Counted from the stretch's first letter, positions 36,487 through 45,696 are shown. The stretch is 64,000 bases of DNA from Planotetraspora sp. A-T 1434 (GCF_025420585.1 NZ_JAOEGB010000003.1:265264-329263), one strand, 5' to 3'. Program-made: numbers and translations. The notes: generated by a model not told the origin, from the letters alone.

Positions 36487-38859
36487 ATGCACGACCACGG
36501 CCAACGGCCCGACCCAGAGATCCTCGACGAGATCCAGCGGCGGGTGCTGTGGCTGGCGACGCGCATCATCGACGCCGCCAACCACGACCGGGACACGGCC
36601 GACGGGGTCAAGGTCGGCGGGCACCAGGCGTCGAGCGCCTCCCTCGTGACCGTGATGACGGCCCTGTGGTTCGCCCACCTGCGGGCGGCGGACCGGGTCA
36701 GCGTCAAGCCGCACGCCTCCCCGGTGTTCCACGCCGTGCAGTATCTGCTGGGCAACCTGGACAAGTCCTACCTGTCCACGCTGCGGGCACGCGGCGGCCT
36801 GCAGTCCTACCCCAGCCGCACGAAGGATCCGGACGAGGTCGACTTCTCCACCGGCTCGGTCGGGCTCGGCGCGGCGGCGCCACTGTTCGCCGCGGTGACC
36901 CGCCGCTACGTGGACGCGCACTTCGGGGCGCGGCCCGCCAGCCGGTTCGTGGCGCTAATCGGGGACGCCGAGCTCGACGAGGGCAACGTGTGGGAGGCGG
37001 TCGCCGACCCGGCCACCAAGGGGCTGGGCAACGTGCTGTGGATCGTCGACTTCAACCGCCAGTCGCTCGACCGGGTCGTCCCCGGTGTGCGGATCACGCA
37101 GTGGCGCGGGCAGTTCGAGGCGGCCGGCTGGCACGTCGCCGAGGTCAAGTACGGCCGGCGGCTGCAGGTGGCGTTCGCCCGGCCGGGCGGGGAGGCGCTG
37201 CGGGCATGGATCGACGCGATGCCCAACGAGCAGTACCAGTCGGTGTTCGGGCTGGCCGGCGAGTCCTTGCGGGACCGGTTCCTGGAGGGGGCGCCGACGG
37301 AGGTCAAGGCGTTCTGCGAGGAGATCGGCGACGATGAGCTCGGGTCACTGGTCACCGACCTCGGCGGCCACGACTTCGACGCCGTTCTGGCCGCCCTCGC
37401 CGAGTGCGACGCGGTGACCGACCGCCCCAGCGTGCTGTTCGCGTACACGGTCAAGGGGTGGGGCCTGCCGATCGCGGGCAACCCGCGCAACCACTCGGCG
37501 CTGATGAGCACCGCCCAGGTCGACGCCATGCGGGACGCGCTGGGGCTGACCCGGGACGACGAGTGGGACCGGCTCGACCCGCTGACCCCGGCGGGAGCGT
37601 GGGCCGCGGCCCGCCGCGAGGCGCTGACCCGGCCGGCCCGGTCCCCCCAGCTTCCGCTCGCCGTGCCGGAGTCCACCGGGATCCGCTCGACCCGGCCGGT
37701 CTCCACCCAGGAAATCTTCGGACGGGTGATCGTCGACCTGTCCCGCGACAAGGAGGTGGGCCGGCACCTGGTGACGACCGCCCCCGACGTGGCCACCTCG
37801 ACGAACCTCGCCGGGTTCATCAACAGAGCCGGGGTCTTCGCGCCGGGCGAGCACCGGAGCTGGCACGAGGACCCGCTGCTGCGCTGGACCGAGGGCCCCG
37901 GCGGGCACCACATCGAGCTGGGCATCAGCGAGATGAACCTGTTCCTGCTGCTCGGGCAGCTCGGCCTGGCCTGGGACCTGTCGGAGCAGCCGCTGCTGCC
38001 GGTCGGGACGGTCTACGACCCGTTCGTCTGCCGGGGGCTGGACGCCTTCATTTACGGCACCTACTCCGGGTCCCGGTTCGTCGTCGCGGGCACCCCGTCC
38101 GGGGTCACGCTGGCCCCGGAGGGCGGGGCCCACCAGTCCACCATCACCGCCTCGATCGGGGTGGAGCTGCCCGGGGTCACCTTCTGCGAGCCGGCCTACG
38201 CCGTGGCCCTCGACTGGCTGCTGTGCGACGCGCTGGGCCGCATCGCCGCCGGCCCCACCGCGGCGGCCACCGCGGCGCCGTACGACGACGGGTCCTACTA
38301 CTTCCGGCTCACGACCCGGCCGGTGGACCAGGCCCCGTTCGAGGCGGCCCGGGCCCGGCTCGGCGACGCCGTGCTGCGGCGGCAGGTCCTGGCCGGGGCC
38401 TACCGCCTCGTCGACGCCGGTGAGCTCGCCGCCACCGGAGCCCCGGCCGTGCAGCTCGTCGGCAGCGGGGCGGTGCTGCCCGAGGTCCTCGCGGCCGCGG
38501 CCGAGCTGGCCGACGAGGGCATCGCCGCGCACGTCATCGACGTCACGTCCCTGGACCGGCTCTACACCGCCTGGCAGCGCACCCTGCGCCAGGGGGTGCG
38601 CACCGCCACGACCCCCAGCGTGCCGGGCGCCCTGCGCGCCGCGTTCGGCGAGCGAGGCGGCCGGGCTCCCGTGGTGACGGTCCACGACGCGGCCTCGCAC
38701 GCCATGGCGTGGCTGGGGTCCGCTCTCGGCGTGCCCGCCGTGCCTCTCGGCGTCGACGCGTTCGGCCAGTCCGGCACCGTGCGAGACCTCTACGAGCTCC
38801 ACGACCTGCTGCCCGGGTCCATCGTCAACGCCGCCCTCGCCGCGCTCTCCATGGTCTGA
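36487..38859 (+). CDS. Pyruvate-dehydrogenase E1/transketolase-like ThDP enzyme
   Basis: 790 residues. The thiamine-diphosphate motif is GDAELDEGNVWEA, continuing to VDFNRQSLDR. Early VGGHQASSASLVTVMTAL, SVKPHASPVFHAVQYLLG and the middle GHHIELGISEMNLFLLLGQL are as in AceE-type homodimeric E1. It is about 100 residues shorter than AceE of the main PDH complex and has an altered ThDP motif (GDAELDE for GDGEMDE). No E2 or E3 gene is close, so it may act on another 2-oxoacid or as a stand-alone decarboxylase. The ATG follows AGGGAGGAC. It lies 41 bases after the TrpF-like remnant and was probably in its operon. Confidence 0.88.
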   Translation: MHDHGQRPDPEILDEIQRRVLWLATRIIDAANHDRDTADGVKVGGHQASSASLVTVMTALWFAHLRAADRVSVKPHASPVFHAVQYLLGNLDKSYLSTLRARGGLQSYPSRTKDPDEVDFSTGSVGLGAAAPLFAAVTRRYVDAHFGARPASRFVALIGDAELDEGNVWEAVADPATKGLGNVLWIVDFNRQSLDRVVPGVRITQWRGQFEAAGWHVAEVKYGRRLQVAFARPGGEALRAWIDAMPNEQYQSVFGLAGESLRDRFLEGAPTEVKAFCEEIGDDELGSLVTDLGGHDFDAVLAALAECDAVTDRPSVLFAYTVKGWGLPIAGNPRNHSALMSTAQVDAMRDALGLTRDDEWDRLDPLTPAGAWAAARREALTRPARSPQLPLAVPESTGIRSTRPVSTQEIFGRVIVDLSRDKEVGRHLVTTAPDVATSTNLAGFINRAGVFAPGEHRSWHEDPLLRWTEGPGGHHIELGISEMNLFLLLGQLGLAWDLSEQPLLPVGTVYDPFVCRGLDAFIYGTYSGSRFVVAGTPSGVTLAPEGGAHQSTITASIGVELPGVTFCEPAYAVALDWLLCDALGRIAAGPTAAATAAPYDDGSYYFRLTTRPVDQAPFEAARARLGDAVLRRQVLAGAYRLVDAGELAATGAPAVQLVGSGAVLPEVLAAAAELADEGIAAHVIDVTSLDRLYTAWQRTLRQGVRTATTPSVPGALRAAFGERGGRAPVVTVHDAASHAMAWLGSALGVPAVPLGVDAFGQSGTVRDLYELHDLLPGSIVNAALAALSMV

Positions 38860-38881
38860 CCCTCGGCGACCGGCCGGGAAG

Positions 38882-39319
38882 TCAGGGCCGCAGGGAGCGG
38901 GCCAGGTCCCGGGTCTGCTCCCTGCGGTCCCACGCGACGAGCGCGAACACGATCGCCAGGCCGGCCGGGAACAGCGCCCAGGCGGGGTCCAGCACCAGAA
39001 TCTGGGTCAGCGCCGCGCCCGCCATCAGGCCGATGAGACCCGTGGCGGCGGCTCCGGCCAGCCGGGGAATGAGCAGGCCGATCGCGCCGGTCAGCTCGAC
39101 GACGCCGGTCACGTAGCGGAACCACTGTCCCCAGCCGATCAGGGTGAAGGTCTCCACCGCGTCCTTCTGACCGGCGAACTTGGGCAGCGCGGACCCCGCG
39201 ATCAGGAACAGCGCGATGAGGGCCTGGAGGCCCCACAGAACCCTGCGGAGCACCCGCCGGCGCGCGGCGGCAGGGGCGGGGGCAGGGGAGGTGGCGGGGA
39301 GGGCGTGTGCGGCGGTCAT
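38882..39319 (-). CDS. DoxX-family membrane protein
   Basis: 145 residues with four membrane helices. The DoxX pattern is clear: LIALFLIAGSALPKFAG, WGQWFRYVTGVVELTGAIGLLI, GAAATGLIGLMAGAALT, WALFPAGLAIVFAL. DoxX-like proteins are small oxidoreductase- or stress-associated membrane proteins, and many in actinobacteria belong to ECF sigma regulons. A promoter motif 38 bases upstream matches that of the YCII-sigma operon, so it is probably a target of the adjacent ECF42 sigma factor. GGAAGGA precedes the ATG. Confidence 0.9.
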   Translation of the reverse strand: MTAAHALPATSPAPAPAAARRRVLRRVLWGLQALIALFLIAGSALPKFAGQKDAVETFTLIGWGQWFRYVTGVVELTGAIGLLIPRLAGAAATGLIGLMAGAALTQILVLDPAWALFPAGLAIVFALVAWDRREQTRDLARSLRP

Positions 39320-39356
39320 GAGCGGGGTCCTTCCATCTCGTCTTGCTCTCTGACCA

Positions 39357-39386
39357 CGCGTCGTACGGCCGGACCGCCGATCGACA
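39357..39386 (-). promoter_or_regulatory. ECF42-type promoter of the DoxX gene
   Basis: Leftward, TGTCGATCGG and CGACGCG stand with TGTCGA and CGAC 17 bases apart, the same arrangement as before the YCII-sigma operon (41188-41217). TGTCGA at -35 is the recognition element described for ECF42 sigma factors. Confidence 0.75.
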
Positions 39387-39447
39387 CCGCCGGCGAACTT
39401 TTCTCAAAGAATTTTCCGCGGACTCCTCGGACGAACGTCCGCCCAGT

Positions 39448-40722
39448 TCAGGGGCGTGCGCAGGCGGCCGCGCGGTCCAGCAGCAGGGTGCGCTCCGAGG
39501 CGTTCTGGGTGAGGGACGCCGCACGTTCGAACTCGGCGCGGGCCTCCTCGTGACGGCCGAGCCTGGCGAGCAGGTCGCCGCGCACCGAGGGCAGAAGGTG
39601 GTAGCCCTTCAACGACGGCTCCTCGATGAGCGCGTCGACGAGGTCCAGCCCGCGCTGCGGGCCGTACGCCATCCCCAGCGCGACCGCGCGGTTGAGCTCG
39701 ACGACCGGCGAGGGGCTGAGCCGTACGAGCACCTCGTAGAGGGCGGCGATGCGCGCCCAGTCGGTCTCCTCGGCGGTGCGGGCCTGTGCGTGACAGGCGG
39801 CGATCGCGGCCTGCAGCACGTAAGGGCCGGGCGGCGCGCCGAGCTTCTCCGCGCGCAGCAGCGCCGCGAAGCCGCGCCGGATCAGCAGTTGGTCCCAGTG
39901 GGCGCGGTTCTGGTCGCGAAGCTGGACGGGCTCGCCGGACGGGCCGGTGCGCGCCCGGGCGCGCGAAGCCTGGATCTCCATCAGCGCGACGAGCCCGTGG
40001 ACCTCGGGCTCCCGAGGGGCGAGCTCGGCCAGGATGCGGCCGAGACGCAGTGCCTCCTGGCAGAGGTCCATGCGGATCCAGGCCGTGCCGGTCGTCGCGG
40101 CATATCCCTCGTTGAAGATCAGATAGATGACCTCCAGGACGGAGGCCAGCCGTCCGGCGCGCTCGGCGCCCTCGGGCACCTCGAAGGGCACGCCCGCCTC
40201 GGCGAGCGTGCGCTTGGCGCGGACGATCCGCTGCGCGATCGTCGGCTCCGCGACCAGGAACGCCCGCGCGATCTCCTCGGTCGTCAGGCCGCCGAGGAGT
40301 CGCAGCGTGAGCGCGACGCGGGCCGGCGTGGACAGGACGGGGTGGCAGGCGGTGAACACCAACCGGAGGAGATCGTCCTCGATGGGCTCCTCTTCGAGGG
40401 CCGCGTCGAACTCCGGCGCCGGGTCCTCGGTCTCCAGCCCGTGCCCGATCTCTTCGAGCTTCCGCTCCAGCGTCTGCCGGCGGCGCAGCCGGTCGATGGC
40501 CCGGCGCTTGGCGATGGCCATGAGCCAGGCGCCCGGATTGTCCGGCACGCCTGACTCCGGCCACTGTTCGAGCGCCGCCACCAGGGCGTCCTGCGCGAGC
40601 TCCTCGGCGAGGCCGATGTCGTTCACCATCCGCGCGACGCCGGCGATGATCCGGGCCGACTCGATCCGCCAGACCGCGTCGATCGCCCGATGGGTATCGG
40701 AGTGGGTCTGTGAAGCCGTCAC
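39448..40722 (-). CDS. ECF42-group RNA polymerase sigma factor with TPR tail
   Basis: About 424 residues, long for an ECF sigma. Region 2 (ARMVNDIGLAEELAQDALVA, WLMAIAKRRAIDRLRRRQ) and region 4 (LLRLVFTACHPVLSTPARVALTLRLLGG, LTTEEIARAFLVAEPTIAQR) are followed by about 220 residues of helical repeats ending in HLLPSVRGDLLARLGRHEEARAEFERA. This tail is the TPR-like extension typical of ECF42, which is needed for activity in place of an anti-sigma factor. The gene follows the DGPF/YCII gene by 64 bases, the conserved ECF42 arrangement. The GTG at 40722 is my start; earlier in-frame starts overlapping the YCII gene are possible because the ribosome site is weak. Confidence 0.88.
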   Translation of the reverse strand: MTASQTHSDTHRAIDAVWRIESARIIAGVARMVNDIGLAEELAQDALVAALEQWPESGVPDNPGAWLMAIAKRRAIDRLRRRQTLERKLEEIGHGLETEDPAPEFDAALEEEPIEDDLLRLVFTACHPVLSTPARVALTLRLLGGLTTEEIARAFLVAEPTIAQRIVRAKRTLAEAGVPFEVPEGAERAGRLASVLEVIYLIFNEGYAATTGTAWIRMDLCQEALRLGRILAELAPREPEVHGLVALMEIQASRARARTGPSGEPVQLRDQNRAHWDQLLIRRGFAALLRAEKLGAPPGPYVLQAAIAACHAQARTAEETDWARIAALYEVLVRLSPSPVVELNRAVALGMAYGPQRGLDLVDALIEEPSLKGYHLLPSVRGDLLARLGRHEEARAEFERAASLTQNASERTLLLDRAAACARP

Positions 40723-40786
40723 CCGGACGATGAGAACACTCGCCGCACCGCAGACGCAAGCCGTACCGGCCGCGAGCGGGCCGGAG

Positions 40787-41143
40787 TCACTGGCCGGGCA
40801 TCGGCTCCCCGGGGCCGAACACCTGCTGGATGACACCCTGGCCGTCACCGATGATCTGCCAGAACCGCTTGGACAGCTCGATCGCCTCCTCCTTGCTGCG
40901 CGCCTCGATCAGCGCGAAGCCGACGACGGCCTCCTTGGCCTCGGTGTACGGACCGTCCGTCACGGTGATCTTGCCGCCGGAGGACCTGATGTGGGTGGCC
41001 CGGGGGTCGAGACCACCGGTGGCCAGCAGCACCCCGGCCCTGCTCATCTCCTCGATGAACCGTCCCATCTCGGCGAACAGCTTCTCGTCCGGGGGGTTGC
41101 CCGCCGCCGAGCCGTCGTCCGTGGTCATCATGAGAAACCGCAT
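40787..41143 (-). CDS. YCII/DGPF-domain protein, ECF42 partner
   Basis: 118 residues with the YCII fold. The hallmark DGPYTEAKEAVVGF (DGPF motif) follows SSGGKITVT, and the start MRFLMMTTDDGS is typical. DGPF proteins are the main conserved partners and targets of ECF42 sigma factors; their biochemical role is not settled. It is the first gene of the operon with the sigma factor. GGAAGGA lies before the ATG, and a TGTCGA-type promoter sits 45 bases upstream. Confidence 0.92.
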   Translation of the reverse strand: MRFLMMTTDDGSAAGNPPDEKLFAEMGRFIEEMSRAGVLLATGGLDPRATHIRSSGGKITVTDGPYTEAKEAVVGFALIEARSKEEAIELSKRFWQIIGDGQGVIQQVFGPGEPMPGQ

Positions 41144-41187
41144 GGGTGATCCTTCCTTCCAGCCGGGCTGGCCCCGGCTTCTGCTAA

Positions 41188-41217
41188 CGCGTCGAACGAT
41201 AGGCGGCCCGATCGACA
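41188..41217 (-). promoter_or_regulatory. ECF42-type promoter of the YCII-sigma operon
   Basis: Leftward, TGTCGATCGG and CGACGCG stand with 17 bases between TGTCGA and CGAC, identical in spacing and flanks to the DoxX promoter. This suggests autoregulation by the sigma factor. Confidence 0.75.
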
Positions 41218-41303
41218 CGGCTCGTAGAAATTTCGCCCGGATGCCGCACATCTCCCGCCCAGTTATTGTTGATGCGCCAACAACCAGGGATGGAGGTGCC
41301 GTG

Positions 41304-42341
41304 ATGAGCCTGAGCGAGCCGGCGTCGGGTGAGGCGCCCCAGGTCGCGGCGTCCGCCCGGATTCTCGGGCCGGTGGCATTGGGCGCGGGCACGATCCTGG
41401 CCCAGGGGGCCGTCGTACGGTCCCACGGCGCGGGCGACGTCGAGATCGGCCACCACTCCGCCGTCCTGGAGAACAGCACCGTGGTCGGCCGGCCCGGACA
41501 GCCCGTGCGGATCGGCCAGCGCACCGCCTTCGGGCACCGATGCCAGATCATCGGCGCGATCGTGGGCGACCTGTGCGAGATCGGCAACGGCACCATCCTG
41601 ATGCCGGGCGCCCGGCTGGGCAGCGGCGTCATCACCGCCGAGGGCACGGTGGTGCCGCCCGGCACCGTCGTGGCCGACGACACCGTGCTCGTCGGCCGGC
41701 CGGCCCACGTGCTGCGCACGGCGACCGACGCCGACCGCGCCCGGATCGCCGCACTGCGCGACCACGAAATCGACCTGATCGACCACCCGTTAAGCCACGT
41801 CCACGGCCGAATCGGCGCAGGAGGCACCATGGGCACGCTCTACAGCTACCGTGACAAGCGGCCACAGGTCGCGGGCAGCGCCGTGCTGTTCGACTCGGCG
41901 GAGGTCACCGGTGACGTCACCATCGGCGAGGAGACCGTCATCGGCGCGGGCGTGAAGATCATCGGCGACTCCCACGGCCCGGTCCGCATCGGCGCCCGCG
42001 TGCAGATCCTGGAGAACACGGTCCTCCACCTGCTGCCGGACAACGAACTGCTGGTCGGCGACGACGTCACGATCGGGCCCGGCGCGATGATCCACGGGTG
42101 CCGCCTCGGCGCGGGCACCGTGGTCGAGCCGGGCGCGATCGTCTGCGACAACGCGTCGGTCGGCGCCGGATCCGTCGTGCGCGCCGGGACGTGTGTCGTG
42201 CAACGCCAGGAGATCCCGCCCCTCAGCGTCGTTTCCGGCTTCCCGGCGCACGTCATCGGCACGCTGGACGCGCCGCCGCCGCGCCCGGCGTGGGCCCTGC
42301 CCCTCGGCGAACTGCACACGATCGCCGTCATCGAGCGCTGA
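41304..42341 (+). CDS. Tandem left-handed beta-helix (gamma-carbonic-anhydrase-like) protein
   Basis: 345 residues made of two consecutive hexapeptide-repeat domains (about 10-140 and 190-320). Each ends in a gamma-CA/acyltransferase-like sequence (VVPPGTVVADDTVLVGRPA; VVRAGTCVVQRQEIPP followed by VVSGFPAHV). The usual three zinc-binding histidines are not all visible in either half. They are joined by a helix (ADRARIAALRDHEIDLI) like the C-terminal helix of single-domain homologues. The gene thus looks like an internal duplication. Codon 163 in the linker is a rare TTA. GGAGG is 7 bases before the ATG at 41304; a GTG at 41301 is also possible. Enzyme activity is uncertain; a scaffold or acyltransferase role is possible. 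Confidence 0.82.
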   Translation: MSLSEPASGEAPQVAASARILGPVALGAGTILAQGAVVRSHGAGDVEIGHHSAVLENSTVVGRPGQPVRIGQRTAFGHRCQIIGAIVGDLCEIGNGTILMPGARLGSGVITAEGTVVPPGTVVADDTVLVGRPAHVLRTATDADRARIAALRDHEIDLIDHPLSHVHGRIGAGGTMGTLYSYRDKRPQVAGSAVLFDSAEVTGDVTIGEETVIGAGVKIIGDSHGPVRIGARVQILENTVLHLLPDNELLVGDDVTIGPGAMIHGCRLGAGTVVEPGAIVCDNASVGAGSVVRAGTCVVQRQEIPPLSVVSGFPAHVIGTLDAPPPRPAWALPLGELHTIAVIER

Positions 42342-42354
42342 GGCGCGTCATCGG

Positions 42355-45321
42355 TCACTGGAGCTGCTCGGAGTAGGTGTCGTCGAGGTGGGCGTAGATC
42401 TCCTCGGCGCTGGTGTCCTCCGCTTCGGGGACACCGAGTCCGGTGAGGATGTCCAGGGCTCGCTGCCACTGCTTGCGGGCCTTCTCGTGCCGGCCGAGGT
42501 CGCGGTGCGCGCGGGCCAGGCCGTGCAGAGCGCGCGCCTGGTCTGCGGGGTGACCGAGGTCGCGGGCGATGTCGAGGGCGGCCTGGTGGTGGGTGAGCGC
42601 CTCATCGGGATGGCCGGTGGCCTGGTGGATTCGGCCCAGGCCGTACAGCCCCTCGAACTGTGAGTTACGGTCGCCAATCTGCCGGGCGATCGTCAGCGTG
42701 CGCTGGTAGTAGTCGGTCGCCGGCCGGTGCTCGCCCCGCACGAGGTGGGTGAAGCCGAGGCCCGTCAGCGCGCGGAGCTCCCCGACGCTGTTGCCGGTGG
42801 CGCGGGCGATCCGCAGCGCCCGCTCGAAGTGGTCGGCCGCCTCGCCGTACCTCCTCTTGTGGCGGTGGACGCGCCCCAGGCCGCACAGCGCGTTGAGCTC
42901 CCCGTCACGATTGCCGGTGGCGTGCGCGATCTGCAGCGCCCGCTGGAAATACTCGGCGGCGCGGCCGAAATGGCCCTGTGCCCGGCGGACGTGGCCGAGG
43001 CCGCAGAGCGCGGTGATCTCGCCCTCGCGGTCCAGGGTGGCGTGGGCGATGTCCAGCGCCCGGTCGAAATACTGCGCCGCCGGGGAGAACTGGCCGAGCG
43101 TGATGTGGACGTCACCCAGGCCGCACAGCGCGGCCACTTCGCGGGCGCGGTTGCCGAGGGCGCGGGCGGCGTGCAGGGCGTTGCTGTGCAGGGTGCGGAC
43201 GTAGGTGTAGTGGGCCCCGGTGTGCAGGTGGCGGTGCAGGGTGGCCGACAGATGCAGAGCGTGCGCGGGCCAGCCGTGCCTGGCGGCGTGGACGGCGGTG
43301 GCAAGCAGGTTGGTCAGCTCGGCGTCGAGCCATTCCACCGCGCGGACCTGGTCGCCGAGGAGGGGGATGAGGCCGCCCGGCTGCCGGACCCTGGGAGGAT
43401 GGCCGGCCGCCTCGTAGGGATGGGCGATCTCCATGGCGGCCGAGGCCGTCTGTATGTAGTGGTCGAACAGGCGGGTCAGCGCCGTCCGCCGGTCGCCGTC
43501 GGTGTCCTCGTCGGCGAGGGTCGCGGTGGCGTGTGTGCGCAGCAGGTCATGGAAGCGGTAGCGGCCGGGAACGGGCTCCTGCAGCAGATGGGCGTCGACC
43601 AGATCGTCGAGCAAGCGGCTGGCGTGCTGAAGGGTGGTGCCGGCGAGCGCGGCGGCCGCGTACCGCTCGAAGTCGGATCCCGGGTGGAGGCCCAGCAGCC
43701 GGTACATGTCCTGCCGCTCCGGGCTGAGGTGGTGGTAGGACAGGTCCATGGTGGCCGTGACGCTGAGCCGGCCGACCTCCAGCTCGCCGAGCCGGTGCCG
43801 GTGGTCGCGCAACCGGTGGGCGAGGTGGGCGAGCGTCCAGCCGGGCCGGGCCCTCAGGCGGGCCCCCGCGATGCGGATGGCCAGCGGCAGCCGGCCGCAG
43901 AGTTCGACGATCTCGGTCAGCAGTCCGGGCGGCTGGCCGGCGAGGCGCTGCTCGCCGGCCGTGCGGCTGAAGAGGTCGAGCGCGTCGGCGCGCGGAAGGA
44001 CGTCCAGCGAGAGCGGCCGGACGTCCTCCAGGCCGGTCAGGCGTCTCCGGCTGGTGATCAGCACCAGTGAGCCGGGCGCGCCGGGCAGCAGGGGTCTCAC
44101 CTGGGCCTCCTCGGCCGCGTTGTCGAGCAGGATGAGCACCCGCCGGCCCGCCAGCCGGCTGCGGTACAGCGCGGCGCGAGCGTCGAGCTCGTGCGGGATC
44201 TGCTCGCCGGGCACGCCGAGGGCGCGCAGCAACTGGTCGAGGGCGTCGACCGGATCGACCGGCGACACCCCCTCCGTGAACCCGTGCAGATCGACGAACA
44301 GCTGCCCGTCGGCGAACCGGTCGGCCAGCCGATGCGCGGCGTGCACGGCGAGGGCGGTCTTCCCGATTCCGGCCATGCCGTCGATGGCGCTGATCACCGG
44401 CGCCTCGGACCGGTCCGCCGGCTCCGCCTTCACTGCCTGATCCGCGAGGGCGCGTAGGTACGCCAGCTCCACGACCCTGCCGGTGAAGCTGCCGATGTCC
44501 CGGGGCAGTTGCCTGGGCACCACCGGCGGACCGGGATGGACGCCACCGACGCCCGCGGGCGGGGCCAGGTCGGCGTGGCCGTTGAGGATCTGGCGGTGGA
44601 GCCGCTGCAACGGCGGGCTGGGCTCGATGCCGAGCTCCTGCACCAGGTGGCGGCGCAGGTCCCGGTACGCCCGCAGTGCCTCCGCCTGACGGCCGGAGCG
44701 GTACAGCGCGAGCATCCACTGGGCCTGCAGCCGCTCCCGCAGCGGCTGCTCGGCCACCAGCGCGCCCAGCTCGGCCAGCACGTCGCCGTGGTGGCCGAGC
44801 GCCAGCTGGGACTCGATCCAGGTCTCCTGCGCGGCGAGCCTGCGCTCCTCCAGGCGGATGAGCTCGACGCCCAGCCGGGAGTCCAGCGCGACGTCCTCGA
44901 ACGGCCGCCCGCGCCACAGGGCGAGCGCCCGCCGTAATCGTTCGGCGGCCAGCAGCGGCTGGCCGTCGGTCAGGGCCTGCTGTCCCTGAGCGGCGAGCTC
45001 CTCGAAGGTCAGCAGATCGAGGTCGGCCGGGGAGACCCGCAGCTGGTAGCCGCTGGGCACGGTGGACAGGAGTGGGGGGTCGGTTCGGTCGGCGAGTCCG
45101 AGGACCTGCCGGAGCGTGGACACGTACGTCCGCAGCGCGACCGCTGCCGTACGCGGTGGCCGCTGCGGCCACAGGGCGTCGACCAGGCGGTCGGCGCTCA
45201 CGGGCCGGTTGACGTTGAGGAGCAACACCGCCAGGAGAGCGCGCTGTTTGGCCGCGCCCAGCCGGACGAGGCGGTGACTGTCGGAGCGGACTTCAAGGGT
45301 GCCAAGGACACGAAACCGCAT
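42355..45321 (-). CDS. AfsR/SARP-family regulator (BTAD, NB-ARC, TPR)
   Basis: 988 residues. The N-terminal OmpR-like winged helix (MRFRVLGTLEVRSD, LRTYVSTLRQVLG) and the BTAD domain to about 250 (QEALRAYRDLRRHLVQELG-like: AEALRAYRDLRRHLVQELGI) are typical of SARPs. An NB-ARC NTPase with intact Walker A GMAGIGKTALAVHAA (about 312-326) and LLLILDNAAEE-type Walker B (RRVLILLDNAAEEAQV) follows. At least six 40-residue TPRs end the protein. AfsR-type SARPs activate nearby secondary-metabolism operons. It is divergent from the aminotransferase-glycosyltransferase operon, which is its likely target. Codon 129 is TTA, so expression should depend on the bldA-type tRNA. Confidence 0.93.
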   Translation of the reverse strand: MRFRVLGTLEVRSDSHRLVRLGAAKQRALLAVLLLNVNRPVSADRLVDALWPQRPPRTAAVALRTYVSTLRQVLGLADRTDPPLLSTVPSGYQLRVSPADLDLLTFEELAAQGQQALTDGQPLLAAERLRRALALWRGRPFEDVALDSRLGVELIRLEERRLAAQETWIESQLALGHHGDVLAELGALVAEQPLRERLQAQWMLALYRSGRQAEALRAYRDLRRHLVQELGIEPSPPLQRLHRQILNGHADLAPPAGVGGVHPGPPVVPRQLPRDIGSFTGRVVELAYLRALADQAVKAEPADRSEAPVISAIDGMAGIGKTALAVHAAHRLADRFADGQLFVDLHGFTEGVSPVDPVDALDQLLRALGVPGEQIPHELDARAALYRSRLAGRRVLILLDNAAEEAQVRPLLPGAPGSLVLITSRRRLTGLEDVRPLSLDVLPRADALDLFSRTAGEQRLAGQPPGLLTEIVELCGRLPLAIRIAGARLRARPGWTLAHLAHRLRDHRHRLGELEVGRLSVTATMDLSYHHLSPERQDMYRLLGLHPGSDFERYAAAALAGTTLQHASRLLDDLVDAHLLQEPVPGRYRFHDLLRTHATATLADEDTDGDRRTALTRLFDHYIQTASAAMEIAHPYEAAGHPPRVRQPGGLIPLLGDQVRAVEWLDAELTNLLATAVHAARHGWPAHALHLSATLHRHLHTGAHYTYVRTLHSNALHAARALGNRAREVAALCGLGDVHITLGQFSPAAQYFDRALDIAHATLDREGEITALCGLGHVRRAQGHFGRAAEYFQRALQIAHATGNRDGELNALCGLGRVHRHKRRYGEAADHFERALRIARATGNSVGELRALTGLGFTHLVRGEHRPATDYYQRTLTIARQIGDRNSQFEGLYGLGRIHQATGHPDEALTHHQAALDIARDLGHPADQARALHGLARAHRDLGRHEKARKQWQRALDILTGLGVPEAEDTSAEEIYAHLDDTYSEQLQ

Positions 45322-45696
45322 GGCCCGGAAATATCACACATTGTTCGCATATCGGGGTAGTGCACATTTAGGACTCCCCAACGATTGGCGACGTGACCCG
45401 AAATCCTCTCCTTAATTGATTGGGAACGTCCGCAACCAGGGTTTGCGGACGCATCCCAGGATGCGCCGGCCCGCCATAACGTGCCTTCCATTTCCCCCGG
45501 TTGACGCTCTCTCGGATGGTGAGACGGCCTCCGTCCGCCATGGAAGCTCGCCCGATGCGCGGTCGTCCGTACGGCCCGGCGTTCATGTCAAGCCGTGCCT
45601 TTACCGGCACTTGACGACCCGGCCGCATCGTGACGGAGGAGGCGAGAGCCCCCACCACCCAATCGATCGTCCGATGGCAGGGAAGGGAGAGTGCGC
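45322..45696. other. Divergent control region of the AfsR gene and the glycolipid operon
   Basis: About 375 bases with an AT-rich half near the regulator (45322-45420) and a pair of adjoining hairpins at 45427-45464. No gene is seen. It should contain both promoters and SARP binding repeats, but I cannot pick out convincing heptamer repeats. Confidence 0.55.
45427..45464. promoter_or_regulatory. Two adjoining hairpins in the control region
   Basis: CGTCCGCAA-N7-TTGCGGACG (9-bp perfect stem) shares its last base with GCATCC-CA-GGATGC (6-bp stem). In the rightward 5' leader this could act as an attenuator or RNA structure about 230 bases ahead of the aminotransferase start. Alternatively it is a pair of operator dyads. 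Confidence 0.5.
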
